Shown: positions 11,382 through 22,330 of the stretch, one piece after another
Layout: the number at the start of each line of letters is the position of its first letter
How positions within the stretch are numbered: position 1 is the stretch's first letter
Assembly (NCBI GenBank): GCA_035048485.1
Contig: CM068584.1
Location: 54,561,739 to 54,625,738 of the forward strand
Source of the DNA: Pteria penguin
Taxonomy: Eukaryota; Mollusca; Bivalvia; Pterioida; Pteriidae
DNA: 64,000 bases
Reading direction: 5' to 3'
Program-made: the position numbers and the translations under genes
The notes under the pieces: generated by a model
The model's input: only the letters and a program-made list of their open reading frames with translations
Database searches by the model: none
Told to the model about the DNA's origin: nothing

Positions 11382-11880
11382 TTAGGTTAATAATAATATA
11401 ACCAGCTTTTAATTAGCATCAAAGAAAGCTTGCGCCCCAGTTAAGAAGATAGCAAAGTGGACATCAGACATTACCTGTTTCCCATTCAGTTTTCCACAAT
11501 TGAATCACATGGAAAGATACACAAAAGATCGGCAAGGAGGATAGTGTACTCCATTCTGAACATAGTTTTGATCATATTTCAAGGGTTGGATGGGACTACA
11601 TGATGCTCAACACTCTTGGTGATATTACTATATTAACTCTGAAACTATGAGATTTTGGTTAAAGGAAACTGCTGGACTATGTAGTGTATCCAGTTCATGT
11701 AGATGAAAATTACATTGCGAGAGGGTGTGAGCTTGTCGTATGATTCGTAGGAGTACCAGGAAACAAGACCAAGTTTAGCGATCTTTTGAATGCTGATTTC
11801 TTTGTAACTCAAGTTTCAAGTGCAATTGTACCAGTGTACTTTCAAAGCTTGTAAAATTGTTAACGTAACATTTAGCATTT
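11382..11880. other. No supported gene
   Basis: AT-rich sequence. The stretch from 11640 to 11880 may be a decayed upstream part of the mobile-element-like ORF at 11885, but its frame is full of stops. Confidence 0.35.
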
Positions 11881-11884
11881 TCGA

Positions 11885-12166
11885 ATGCTGATATTTTGCA
11901 TACACATGCTCAGATACCAGGTATGTGAGCTCATCCATTTACACGGAACATTTGCAAAAATTAGCCAGCAGGGTTTAGAGAAACTCGATGAAAACACTAC
12001 AAAGCAGTATTTTCGCGGGAGTAACCACGAAGGACAGACTGCATTCAAACAAACTCTAGAAAGACAAAACAGACTCGTTGTTTTACAGAAGCACAAGAGA
12101 ATCCAAGAGAAAGTATTTTCTTGCAGTGTTTGTGGCAAAGAAAACCACCCAAAAACTCAAGTGTAA
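11885..12166 (+). pseudogene. Fragment of an uncharacterised mobile-element protein
   Basis: The frame carries HMLRYQVCELIHLHGTFAKI, SQQGLEKLDE, then FRGSNHEGQTAFKQTLERQN, and ends in a CSVCGKENH Cys/His pair. The pattern xSQQGLEKLND...RxxNH is familiar from the C-terminus of repetitive, uncharacterised proteins in invertebrate genomes that look transposon-borne. The superfamily is not known to me. The fragment ends at a TAA after the Cys motif. Upstream sequence is decayed. Confidence 0.4.
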
Positions 12167-12169
12167 ATC

Positions 12170-13090
12170 CCTGTGATGAAATTGTGACTTTCTTAGAAAT
12201 TTGCCCTTGCAACTCTTTTAGCCATACAATGTGCATGTGTTAGTTGTTTGTGTACATGATGAAGTGAGATTCTCTTTCTTAATGTTTTGGTATGATCTGT
12301 ATTAGTAATTATCCTGTTAAAGTCCATACACCTTTGTTCTGACAGTTTATTTTCTTGTTCGTGATACATAAATCTCACGTATCAGATTAACATGTATTTG
12401 AATTCATTGTTGATATAATGTAGCCTAGATTTCAAAATAATTTCTTGAATATGTCATTATATACTGTTATTGCGAAGTTGTTGAAATAGCATTTATGTCA
12501 TTGTATGCTCAGTTGAACTTTTGGGACCCTTTTGGGCTTCTTGTGTTGTTCTAGACTTTAAGTACAAATCTTTGTAAGAACTGAGCAATTTCCTTAAAAT
12601 TTGAATCTGACACATTTCTAACCCATGGAACTGAATACATGGTTTTCATCAGGTGATGCATCTTAATCAGAAACGGGCTTATTTCTTATATATTGTGTTA
12701 CAAATAATGTATTCTGTTCCATGAGTACTCATTTATTGCAGTTGCATTTTGAAAGAGTAAACTTTTAAAAATGAACATTCACTTTTCATCTAGAGTGTGC
12801 TGCTACTATTGCTAATATGGATATCCAAGGAACGTGCTCTGATATATGCCTTAATATAAAGTAGTATTCCCTAGGTCATAGATTCCACCTCCATCAAGTT
12901 AATTTTGAAACTATGAAAGAAGACATGCCAAGAATGTGTGATGCTAGTGAAGCAAAGCGCCACTTAGGGATTACTGTCCATCGTCCGTCCGTCTGTTACG
13001 CTTTGCTGTTAATGACGCCATACGTGCCCTGGGTTCAACTAATGCAATACCTAGCAAGAGCATAATGGACCCATTGTTGTGTGGTAGCAT
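12170..13090. other. No gene seen
   Basis: AT-rich sequence with only short overlapping frames and no recognised repeat. Confidence 0.4.
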
Positions 13091-13094
13091 AATT

Positions 13095-13507
13095 ATGTTC
13101 TAGTTTAACATCACGTTCAGCGATATTTCAGCTATATATAATGAAAGGACATCGTCTTTGACCTGCTTCCGGGCACCTCCGCAATGTGCAATTACGGATC
13201 TCTCCCGTGCCGAGTCTATCCTCGACAGGAGCGTCGTTACACGCTCAGAGCATAGGCTCAACATTACTCTGAAATAGTAAATAAGACCGCTAATCCATAA
13301 CAAGAAGTGCACTCATTGTTTTATACCTGCAAGAAAGCAATTTCAAAAATTAAGTAGACTTCTTGTATGGTTTACATGTTACCTACTATTTCATAATAAC
13401 GCCAAGCCTGCGTTAAACATACACCCGCACATGGTGAGCGTATGTGGAGAGTCTCGGGAGTCGAACTCCAACGTGGATTACCTGATACCACTCCACCATT
13501 GCGGGGT
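13095..13507 (-). repeat. Degenerate tRNA-derived SINE-like sequences (family C)
   Basis: Around 13100-13140, GTTTAACATCACGTTCAGCG followed by ATATTTCAGCTATATATAAT is the core in reverse orientation. At 13425-13507 the minus strand reads as a tRNA-like head with A box TGGTGGAGTGGTATCAGG and B box GAGTTCGACTCCC. The two parts are separated by unrelated sequence, so this is either one interrupted or two partial copies. Confidence 0.6.
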
Positions 13508-13639
13508 AAGGAAGCAGGAATGAAATTAAAATCAATGAATCGAGCTTAGATTGCTCACTTGGGTCTTCTTACAAGAACGAATTTGCCACTGTGAAATATG
13601 TGGTTAAAAAATCCATCAAGTGCACTTCAATCCATAATT

Positions 13640-13857
13640 ACGTTCCTTGCCACGTGGGCCCTCCGATGGCAAGGAGGTAAAAGATGTCTAAGTACGTCCC
13701 GGCGCCCGAGTCGGGTGTAGGCTCGGCACGTAAAAGACCCGGCCTAGCTGCCCATGGCGTGTGCCAGGCAGCAGGTCTAAATTTGAAAGCTAGACAACTA
13801 CTGTCCCATCACTACATAGCTGAAATATCGCTGAGTGTGACGTTAAACCACAGCAAA
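13640..13857 (+). repeat. SINE body with canonical core tail (family C)
   Basis: GC-rich body (CCCGGCGCCCGAGTCGGG) followed by ACATAGCTGAAATATCGCTG and AGTGTGACGTTAAACC. This is the least diverged form of the SINE core in the window. No tRNA head is visible, so the copy is probably 5' truncated. Confidence 0.65.
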
Positions 13858-13910
13858 ACCACCGAAACCAAACTGAAACTGCTCTAACAGTTATCATACT
13901 CGTAGCCTCC

Positions 13911-13912
<2 letters not shown>

Positions 13913-13941
<29 letters not shown>
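13913..13941 (+). repeat. 29-base poly-C run
   Basis: Uninterrupted C homopolymer. Similar C or G runs are at 30550, 31931, 36599, 36748, 36892, 37292, 46360, 58225 and 58319. Confidence 0.95.
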
Positions 13942-13944
<3 letters not shown>

Positions 13945-14534
13945 AATCCGGTGCTTTCAACCACCCCGAAACCTGATATGCTTATCATATATGTATTTTA
14001 GACGTTTCATTTCAGTTACACGAATGATTCAATTTGCCTCGTCTTTCAGTTCAAGTGCAAAAAATTCATGCCGCAACGGAATGCTGAAAGGTCGGGAAAC
14101 CCCATTCAGGACTGAAATTGCGAGTCTATTTTTTAACACAGAATGCTGTCTTTTCATTGGACACATGCAGGGATATCCATCTGACGTTCTACAGTTGTAA
14201 TGAATGATTGGCTCTCTATCTTTAGAGATATTGACTGTTATCCGGAGATACCGGCGCAGTTTGCATCAACACGCAACGTAGAATGTTTACTTGCTGCCCT
14301 TGTAAACTTACAATTTTATGGTACTAGTTCTCATAATTCGTGATGGTTTTTAAGATAACTATGTTTGATTATAACCGATTCACTGATTCTAGCTTGTAAT
14401 GAAAAATCAGTGGTTTTATGTTTATTTAGTAGGAGGTTAATCCAAAAATGGGTTGGATCTTCTATTGAAAACTGGCGCGGAGCGGGACGCAAAGAACGAC
14501 AACTCGTTACAAGTGCAACTATTTTCTGATATGT
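13942..14534. other. No gene seen
   Basis: A 69-codon frame at 13991-14200 shows no recognisable motif. Otherwise non-coding. Confidence 0.35.
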
Positions 14535-15545
14535 GATAGATATATTATTGTTTTACGTCGCGCCGGGAATATTTCACCCATACAGCGACGATTACAAGTT
14601 AACATAGATCAAATTAAAAAGAGCAAATAAAACATCTAGTAAAGATAAGCTCTCATTGTATCTACACATAAATGATATTGATAAAAGGTACATGTATATA
14701 CAATTAAAATACGTTATATTTCAATATACTAAATTGTATACTACAAGTTGACCTCTTTTAAAAATTTCAGAACTTTCGAAATACTGATATCCTCAATTAA
14801 TTCATTCATATTATCTACACTATGAAATTTATTTCGAATGTGTACAATATCTGCATATTCTAACAATATATGTTTAATATTTAATATTTCACAAGGGATA
14901 CACTCTGAGTTATCCTAGAGTGTCCTATGCGGAGTTTATAAATCACAATTTCATCTCGACGATTATTTTGATAACAGTGTGATTTGTAAATTTGCTTTAA
15001 GTCATAAGTTTGTTGTTAACTTCATGATGCCAAGCTTCTTGTGTTAAATTCTAAATATCATTCATTATACAAGATTTAAAGTCGGTATATGGAATTCTAC
15101 CTACAGCATTAGATCTAGGCAAAGTTTCGTTTGCTGCTGTGTCAGCTATAACATTACTAACCAAACCCATATGTCCTGGAACCCAACAAAATGCAATCTC
15201 AAATATTTTTGATAACAGAGAATGGACTTTCTCTGCAATCCCCAAAATATACAGATTACTTGTATTGAAATATAAAATAGCCTCAAGTCACGATAAAGAG
15301 TCAGAACAAATTATGCCCTTGGAATATTGTGAGTAAGGGCCAAAACTGTAGCTTTAGCTTCAGCAGTAAATATAGAACTATTATTAGGTAAACGAGCAGA
15401 TAAAGAAACATCTATATCGGTTACTGTAGCAGCTGCAACTCGATCATCAACCATAGAACCATCAGTATAATATGATTTATAATTGCAATACAAAGACGTG
15501 ATCTCCGAAAACGTGTTGATATTGAAAAGAATTAGTATCAACTAT
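14535..15545 (-). mobile_element. 5'-truncated LINE copy B (RNase H and 3' end)
   Basis: Minus-strand copy of the family at 4982-10321. Its 3' end (14540-14590) carries GGGTGAAATATTCCCGGCGC then GACGTAAAACAATAATATAT. Upstream are a decayed Cys/His C-terminus and RNase H pieces: YYTDGSMVDDR and AEAKATVLAL (15311-15541), then FCWVPGHMGLVSN and IADTAANETL (15051-15245). RT and ORF1 are absent, as expected from incomplete target-primed reverse transcription. Stops and frameshifts make it inactive. Confidence 0.85.
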
Positions 15546-15710
15546 TATTTTGTTACGATTTCCGGAGTTCTAACTAACGTTTTTGTTTCTACAACTGAAA
15601 ACCTGTTTTGAATGAATTGTAACACTGACACCGACACAGCGAATGTAAGCAAACTCCTGTTAGACATATTTTTGTCGCATTGGGTCAACATAGTAATTGC
15701 TTATATTCTA

Positions 15711-16219
15711 GATTTCCTCTTTCATTACTATACGAGTGTTTTCACAAACATAAATTACATCTAACAGTGTGTCTAAATTGATAGATATGTAAGCTCCATT
15801 GTTTATATCATGATTCATGCTTTCCCTTAAACTGATTGATGTAACTGTTAGCAATAGTTCTTCAGATATAATCCCCATACGTAGGAAAACATTTACCTGA
15901 TGAAACTGCTGTGTGTAAAGTTCGCAAGACTGAATTTGACACACATACTCTCTCCGTCTCCAGCGTAGTATATAATAAAGGTTCTTTCATTATCGGGAGG
16001 AAAAGGATTTCTAGTCTGCCGACCCATTTCGTCCCAAAGCTTCCAGTGCTGCATTTGTATCAATACACGTGTGACTGGGTTGAAGACGTGGTTTTTTCGT
16101 ATATTTTGTACCATATGTGACAATTTCGTATTGAAATCAAGAATTAGTAACAAATAAGGCATATGTAACGTAAATAACAATAAAAAAGACCAAGAATCAG
16201 GTTTTGGAGGACATATCAT
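15711..16219 (-). other. Unassigned open frames
   Basis: Two overlapping minus-strand frames (108 codons at 15893-16219 and 78 codons at 15708-15944) share the region encoding YYAGDGESM. A donor-like CATCAG/GTAAATG lies at about 15891. An acceptor-like CTTCAACCCAG lies near 16077. It could be an old exon, but no family is recognised. Confidence 0.2.
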
Positions 16220-17139
16220 GAGTGCCTATTGTATATCTCCAGCGGAAGCGCTAGGTTACTGTAACCATTGAGCAGGAGTTATATTTAGAATAGACTATGC
16301 AGAGAAAACTGGTGCAACATATCCATCTTCCATAAGTGAACTATTAAATGAAATATATCCAACGCAAAGAGCTTTGTCAAACCTACACACGTCTCTGATA
16401 TTACAGGGACAAAGTCATCCTAGACACGATACAAAGGTCGCTGGCGGTTCATACTCAAATCATAATAAATGACATTTAACAAGGAATTTTTCTTTATCAA
16501 AAAATTTAGAAATGAATGAGGGAACAAACAAGACGTAGACAAGTTGCTCAGGAAATTATAATCCCTGTTTTTATTTGAGGATGGAAAAGAAACGGTGAAT
16601 GCATACTGTAATGAACACGACATTGCCAAGTCTGGGACTTGCGGGAAACGGACAGCACGAAACTATGTCGCATTGGAGAATGTAGAAGAATATTATAGAA
16701 AAGTATAACCATCCCTTTCTTAGATCATCTTAATGAAATGAGCCACATATTGACGTCGCTTCACGACCGTGACACCCAGATGTATTGACAGATATTCTTA
16801 ATTTCTATGTCGTGGTGATGCTATAATGTAATATGATTTATGCTGTTTGAATAGATTATGAATGTAAACCTATTTTTAATATATCTTGCTACTGCAATTA
16901 CGATGTAATGTATGGTTAAAGAAGTCATATCTGAGTAACATTTTTAAAGCAATCAAATTAAACGATTCATTATTAATTTATTTATTCTTAGATTATGATA
17001 TATTTATTGTGAATTCATTCAAGGTATTTATGATTGTAATTGTACTTTGTAGGTTCCTTTTCATTTTTTTTCACACTTGGTGATTAAATTTGAGATCGAT
17101 CATTTAGTTTTATTTAATGGAACCAAGCCAGAAGTCGAG
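16220..17139. other. No gene seen
   Basis: AT-rich. No recognised motif or repeat. Confidence 0.4.
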
Positions 17140-17470
17140 TCACTCTGCTGATTCTCTGTTACATAAACATGGATAGATTATTGGAATATTTCCTCGACCA
17201 GCAGATCGCCAAAATTTGAAACCGCACTTGTTTTCCTGGAATACTGCATAGACCTTCAAATAGAAGACCGGATTTCCAGAGGTGTCGGTTTGCATGTGGT
17301 AATTCAAAGGTAAGCGTTTTTCTGTAAAGCAGTATAGATGGGTGAGCGGATTCACCAATACAGGTTGTATCGAACACTATATAGCGTTTTAACCGTTTTG
17401 TATTACAAAAACCGATTTCTTTCCTAAAGCTTACAATATTATCGGTCTCACCATGTACACAAGTACCCAT
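17140..17470 (-). other. Two overlapping unassigned minus-strand frames
   Basis: One frame (103 codons, 17159-17470) contains KRYIVFDTTCIGE. The other (17140-17358) contains SGNPVFYLKVYAVFQENKCG, which reads like real protein. A single frameshift near 17360 would join them. No family is recognised. This may be a decayed exon or mobile-element piece. Confidence 0.25.
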
Positions 17471-17816
17471 ATATTATTACGTGACGACCTTGAAGCCTCC
17501 CCTCACCAATAATTTGCATACAAAATTGAAACATACTAATTCAACTTGTTTTTGCCATAACAATTTCCACTTTGTCCTTATTTCGCAAGTTATGATTTAA
17601 ATATGCCCATCTCCTCTTTCCTTAAAAACAGATAATTATATATAACTAATTCAGTCATTTGGACAATTATTATCATTCTTTATGATGCCTGCTGTTTTTA
17701 TGAAATTATAAAGAATCAAGCTGCCACTTGTTTATTTTTAAATTCAGAACATCAACACAGACACTGCATCGTTCAAGGTAAGATTCAGACAATAAAAAAC
17801 AATTACCTTATTTATA

Positions 17817-19149
17817 CGAGGGGTGTTCCGAAATTATTGTTACTTGCGCAATATCTCGTGGAAATAGTGCTAAATGAGCTTAAAACTACCTCATGGCGAT
17901 AGCGTGATATCTGAAGCGTGGTATAGGTAAATTTCTCGCTCACAATTACACTGACCTTGGTGCTGTGTACATTGTTTTGTAGCGTACTCGTTACACTCTA
18001 TATAAATATGGTTGGCAAGAGAGCTGAAAACGTAATTGAAATTAGAGCCTATATCAAAGGTAGGTCTCTACTTGGCTTAAAGGCGGTAGATATTCATCGT
18101 GAGGTGTGTGATATTTATGGGAAGGGTCAAATGTCATATATGACTATTTGTAGGTGGGTTGCTCGATTTAAGTCGGGACACCAGCAGCTGAAAGATGCTG
18201 CTCACACAGGTCGCCCTGCAACAACGAAGCATTACATTGAACGAATTCGGCAAATCCTTGAAAAAGATGCAAGGTACACTGTCAGGCAGTTAGCTAAAAT
18301 GACAGGCTTGTCTTTAGCACGTATTCACTGTATTTTAAAGAAACATCTTAAGATGGGCAAGATCAATGCCAGGTGGATACCCCATTTACTAACTGACGAC
18401 CAAAAGAGGTCCCGGGTTGACAAGGCCAAATCCTTATTGAAGAAATACCCAAAATACAGCAAAAAGGCTTTTGATAATTTGGTCACAGGTGATGAAACAT
18501 GGGTGTATTTTTTCGAGCCCAAAAGAAAATGCTCTAATCGAATATGGGCAAACAAAAACGCCAAGCGCCCTAGCATTGCTAAAAGAATGCACACCGTGAA
18601 TAAGGTTTTGTATGTCATGTTCTTTGATAACAAGGGTCCAATCATGCAAATCCCTGTTCCGAAAGGCAAAACTGTCACAGCAAAGTATTATAGAGACGTT
18701 GTACTTCGAAAACTGAAGAAAGTCTACAAACGCCGCCGCCCACATACAGGTTTGAAGTACCTCGGGCTCTAGCATGACAATGCGCCAGCACACAATGCGC
18801 GTATTGTAACGGAGTTTTTGAAGGCAGAAAAGGTCACTGTCCTCCCCCACCCTGCATTTTCACCAGACTAGGCCCCCCTGTGACTTTTTCTTGTTCCCCA
18901 AACTAAAAGTCCACCCATCTGGAAAAAAATATAAATCAAGAAATGCCCTTGGCTCTGCCATTCACCAGTATCTTATGAGTATACCAATTCAAGAGTACGA
19001 AAACTGTTTCCAAAAGTGGATTGATCGGTTGAAACGATGCATAAATGCAGAGGGAGAATACTTCGAAGGACAGGGCAAAGTAAAATGATTACAATTACTT
19101 CTATCAAAAAGAAATCGCTAAAGTAACAATAATTTCGGAACATCCCTCG
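17817..19149 (+). mobile_element. Mariner-family DNA transposon, complete ends
   Basis: Terminal inverted repeats of about 28 bp (CGAGGGGTGTTCCGAAATTA at the left end, one mismatch at the right) enclose 1333 bp. Both sides carry the TA dinucleotide expected of Tc1/mariner target duplications (17815-17816 and 19150-19151). The interior has one transposase gene. Both ends look intact, but the transposase is dead. Confidence 0.95.
18008..19088 (+). pseudogene. Mariner transposase (DD34D), inactivated
   Basis: Cut-and-paste transposase. From the ATG at 18008 it has the paired helix-turn-helix DNA-binding region (about residues 1-110, with MTICRWVARF and TVRQLAKMTGLS) and WVYFF after the first catalytic Asp (VTGDETW, codon 18491). 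The second Asp is in HDNAPAH (codon 18776) and the third in CDFFLFPKLK (codon 18882). Two TAG stops (18770 and 18869) and one extra C in the C-run at about 18873-18878 break it. Without that base, the second and third Asp codons are 35 apart, so 34 residues lie between them, the mariner DD34D spacing. The C-terminus runs to a TGA at 19086. Active-site codons are all kept, so inactivation is by nonsense and frameshift only. Confidence 0.95.
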
Positions 19150-19151
19150 TA

Positions 19152-20680
19152 GATAAAAAATTGTTTATATTCAATTACTGATACTGACATAATTGCTTAC
19201 ACAAACCAAATAATAGTCAGTCTTGTCTACCATTGTGTGCTATGAGATTTAATATTGAGACACGTACCAATACAAGAATAAAGGAGATGCAATCCAAGCT
19301 TCAAGACAGAAATTCGACAAAGATCCCATGAGAGCCAGGTGCAGAGCATTATTGACAGCAAGAAAGTTTTTACTTGATTTAAACTCACTAGTTCTGCAAA
19401 GAGCAGGCGTATCTCAATTTGTTAATGCTTGACAAGTGACAGAGTTCTTTTTGACCGACAATTTGGTTTAGAGATAAGAAATACTAGTATTTAAACATAA
19501 TGCTCTATACTATTTACCGCTTTTTCGCGCAAGAAATACATATGTATAATGTCATTTTATTTGTAATATACTCCTGATTTGTAACGGTGATTTCCCTTGA
19601 TAAAGGCAGAGCGCCTTACAATTTGTGAAGAGTTTCTTTTATTTATTATAACTCTCCTGTGAAGATTCAAGTCGATATTGGGCTTTAAATCAGACGTGCA
19701 TGTATTCAGAGAGAAAACAGAATAATAGACACAAACAAAAATAAAGGAGTATATGACCGCAAAAGGAAACCAAACGCGAAAAATAGTTCTATTGTAAGCT
19801 TTGAAAAACGGAACACAAAACACTCAAAACCGTATTGAGATAAAACATTCAATTGGAAACCGAATCTTTCATACATTTAAAAACCTCAAAATGGTTTACG
19901 ATGAAATTTGGTTAATATTAAAAACTATGGTGCAAAATGATATAGTTCGAAAGAAAGAGGTTAACATTAAACATTTCGAAGGTGCTTCTACGTAAACATT
20001 GATATATTTCAACTTGATGAAAATTGTAAAGGTGTATTACATAAATCTCCTTGCACTTATGCTCACATATTTTTGAATCTTTTTTTAAACAAATATCTTT
20101 CTTATATTGTTTCAGCTAAAGTAAATCCTCATTTTGAAGATTGTTCAAACAAAAAAAATGCTTTCCCTGTAAGGTTTTATTCTGAGAAAAATATGATGAA
20201 CTGAGAGAAATAGATAGTATTGATGTTTCTGCTGAAGTGTTCATTTGGGTTTTTGTGGGTTTGTCTTATTTGCTAATTTTTGTTTTGGTCATGAAGGCAA
20301 TTTTACCCAAACTAGCGCTTCAATGCCATTAAATTTCATTTGGTCACATTCAACCCATTTAAGTTGACATATTTAGGTACGTTTCAAGTTTTGAAAATGA
20401 AAAAAAAAATCATCTTATACGATGTATTAGAATTATATTAAAATCACTAAATTATTAAAATTAGTTCACATGTTTCTTATTTTGGCAAAGGCAAATGGGG
20501 AGACATCTTTAGAAAATTTGAAATGTTGAAATATAGGTGTCGATGATAACATGTTGAAGATGGTGATGACAATTACGAACATGAATTTGCAGGGTCTTGA
20601 GAATTATTTACGAAAAAACAAAAATGAAACGGAAAAGCGTGTATCGGAACTCTGTAGAAAAGATAAATGGAGAATAATGT
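19152..20680. other. No gene seen
   Basis: AT-rich sequence. It may contain the decayed body of the reverse-transcriptase element whose tail starts at 20681, but no RT motif is readable. Confidence 0.4.
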
Positions 20681-21001
20681 ACAATAATCACAACCTCACT
20701 CTATGACAAACGTGACGATTTCAATTTCGCTATCACAAACTTTCCTTTCATAAGTAGCAACATTCCATCATCGCCCGCATACGGCGTATTCATATCTCAG
20801 TTAATACGTTATTCCAGAGCATGTTCAAATTACAATGACTTTATTCTGAGGGCTAAGCGACTTTCAGTTAAGCTGCTCAACCAGGGTTATATATGTGCTA
20901 GACTAGCAACGTCACTGAGGAAGTTCTACGGTCGTTACGAGACTCTTATTACTCCATATGATATCTCGTTATCCAGACTTTCAAATGATATTCTGGACTG
21001 A
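20681..21001 (+). pseudogene. C-terminal end of a retroelement reverse-transcriptase ORF
   Basis: A clean frame runs into a TGA at 20999-21001. It contains LYDKRDDFNFAITNFPF, SNIPSSPAYGVFISQLIRYS and LNQGYICARL, then RKFYGRYETL. This block is the familiar C-terminus of abundant RT-domain proteins in mollusc genomes. I think they are Penelope-like or related, but am not certain. The frame is blocked by stops upstream of 20681, and the RT core is not visible. The 3' UTR of the same element follows and is repeated at 24215. Confidence 0.7.
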
Positions 21002-21033
21002 GACCGCTTCCGATCATTTTACACAGACTTGAC

Positions 21034-21327
21034 ACCTTCTATACTAGAAGGTTACCTACTTCGACTTCTCCATATATAAATACATATGGAATTTACACGA
21101 TTTGACTCTCTACTGGGTATATGTGACGGGTGTTGCTAGCAAGCAGGAGATGCTCACTCTCCCCGGGCACCTGATCTCACTTCCATCACAGGGGTTCACA
21201 CATGCTCCTCAAGTAGACATATTTTGTTATTTTCCATTCGTTTTTCATTTTCACTGATTTTGTATGTCCTTTGGTTTCGTGATTTTTGGACTTGTGGTTT
21301 GGATTTATCCGTCATCTTTACATTCAG
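21034..21327 (+). repeat. 3' UTR tail of RT retroelement, copy 1
   Basis: The segment from TTCTATACTAGAAGGTTACC through GCAAGCAGGAGATGCTCACT to GGATTTATCCGTCATCTTT is repeated with scattered substitutions at 24215-24503. It follows the RT C-terminus directly. Its last bases form the pyrimidine tract before the AG at 21326-21327. Confidence 0.85.
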
Positions 21328-21410
21328 ATGAATCTGATGACGAACCAATGTGGGATGCAGAATCAGAATTAATAGAAGGAAATGAGAACACATCATTAAA
21401 GAAGAGAAAG
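21328..21410 (+). CDS. Candidate acidic exon, unknown gene
   Basis: The 83-base segment lies between an AG (CATCTTTACATTCAG) and a donor (AGAGAAAG/GTAAAAT). It encodes ESDDEPMWDAESELIEGNEN followed by TSLKKRK. Its entry phase (1) matches the exit phase of the exon at 2886-3013. The acidic stretch followed by a short basic cluster suggests a nuclear protein, but no family is recognised. The acceptor tract is partly supplied by the retroelement tail just upstream, so the exon may be a recent exonisation or chance. Confidence 0.3.
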
Positions 21411-21613
21411 GTAAAATGATGTTAAATCATATTCATATGAAAGAAAGCAAATTCAGTTCCATTGCATGCAAGTTCCAGTGTTATGAGTTAATTCAAGCTA
21501 GTCCGACTTAAACGTAATTACAACAAAATTAGCATAAGTATTAAGCATGCATCACGCAAAGCATGTATTCACAATCAAAATTAACACTGCCTATACCATC
21601 ACTAAAAATCTGA

Positions 21614-21889
21614 TTGATTGATTGATTTTTGTTTAACGTCACACCACGAATATTTCACGTATATGGTGACGGCATCTGCCTGATGCGGGGCATACAAATT
21701 TTGACCTTTGCAACGGACCCACCCAAAGCAGTGAGGGATCTTTAACGTGCCATGCATTATACCACGACACGGGGCCTCGGTTTTTACTGTCTCATCCGAA
21801 AGACAGAACACCGGCATGACCAGAGCGGGACTCAAACCCCGGCCTCCCGATCAGGAGTCCAGCGCGATACCACTAGGCCACGCCGGCTT
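21614..21889 (-). repeat. tRNA-derived SINE, family B, full length with TSD
   Basis: On the minus strand the tRNA-like head reads GGCGTGGCCTAGTGGTATCG (A box) and GGGTTTGAGTCCC (B box). A central body follows (TCGGATGAGACAGTAAAAAC, GATCCCTCACTGC). The tail is ACGTGAAATATTCGTGGTG then TGACGTTAAACAAAAATC. The 12-bp direct repeat CTAAAAATCTGA flanks it (21602-21613 and 21890-21901). Confidence 0.95.
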
Positions 21890-22109
21890 CTAAAAATCTG
21901 AAAGTGACACACTATTATTATTATTTTAAAACATAAAACCAAGCAAAACAACAATTACACGGTCACAAGTTAACACTGAATAACTTTTTATTACAGCAAA
22001 ATTGGTAGGAAAGGGCAGTTCCCTACTTTGCACAAAAACTCGAATAAGCGTTTAGGGATGTATAGAAAAAATCGTCTGTACGATAAACATCTGACCTTAT
22101 TGATTGGTC

Positions 22110-22330
22110 TCTACTATTTCTATTCCATACTATACAAAAACAAGCGGTGTTGTTCGACAGAATTGCAAATTCGAAGATGAACGATATAATGCCTACAAAA
22201 GTGACAGGAACTCGATGGCTACCCGATTTGTTTCGAGGTTTGCAAAACATGATGAGCATAAGAGGCACATCTATCTTGACCAAGCCATCAAAACCCAAAA
22301 GCAGAGGGTCTAATAAAGATCCTGTTTAGA
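22110..22330 (+). pseudogene. hAT/ZNF862-like transposase remnant
   Basis: One frame carries KTSGVVRQN and, after a frame change, another carries IMPTKVTGTRWLPDLFRGLQ. The motif P.KV.GTRWL.H/DL is typical of hAT-derived ZNF862-like proteins. About 70 codons remain, in two frames. No catalytic residues or hAT ends are visible. Confidence 0.6.

Noticed and set aside
18325..18850. 117- and 138-codon frames on the minus strand
   Set aside because: They are antisense to the mariner transposase, which has clear catalytic motifs on the plus strand.
21614..21889. tRNA gene on the minus strand
   Set aside because: Same reason; tRNA-like head of a SINE repeated many times in the window.
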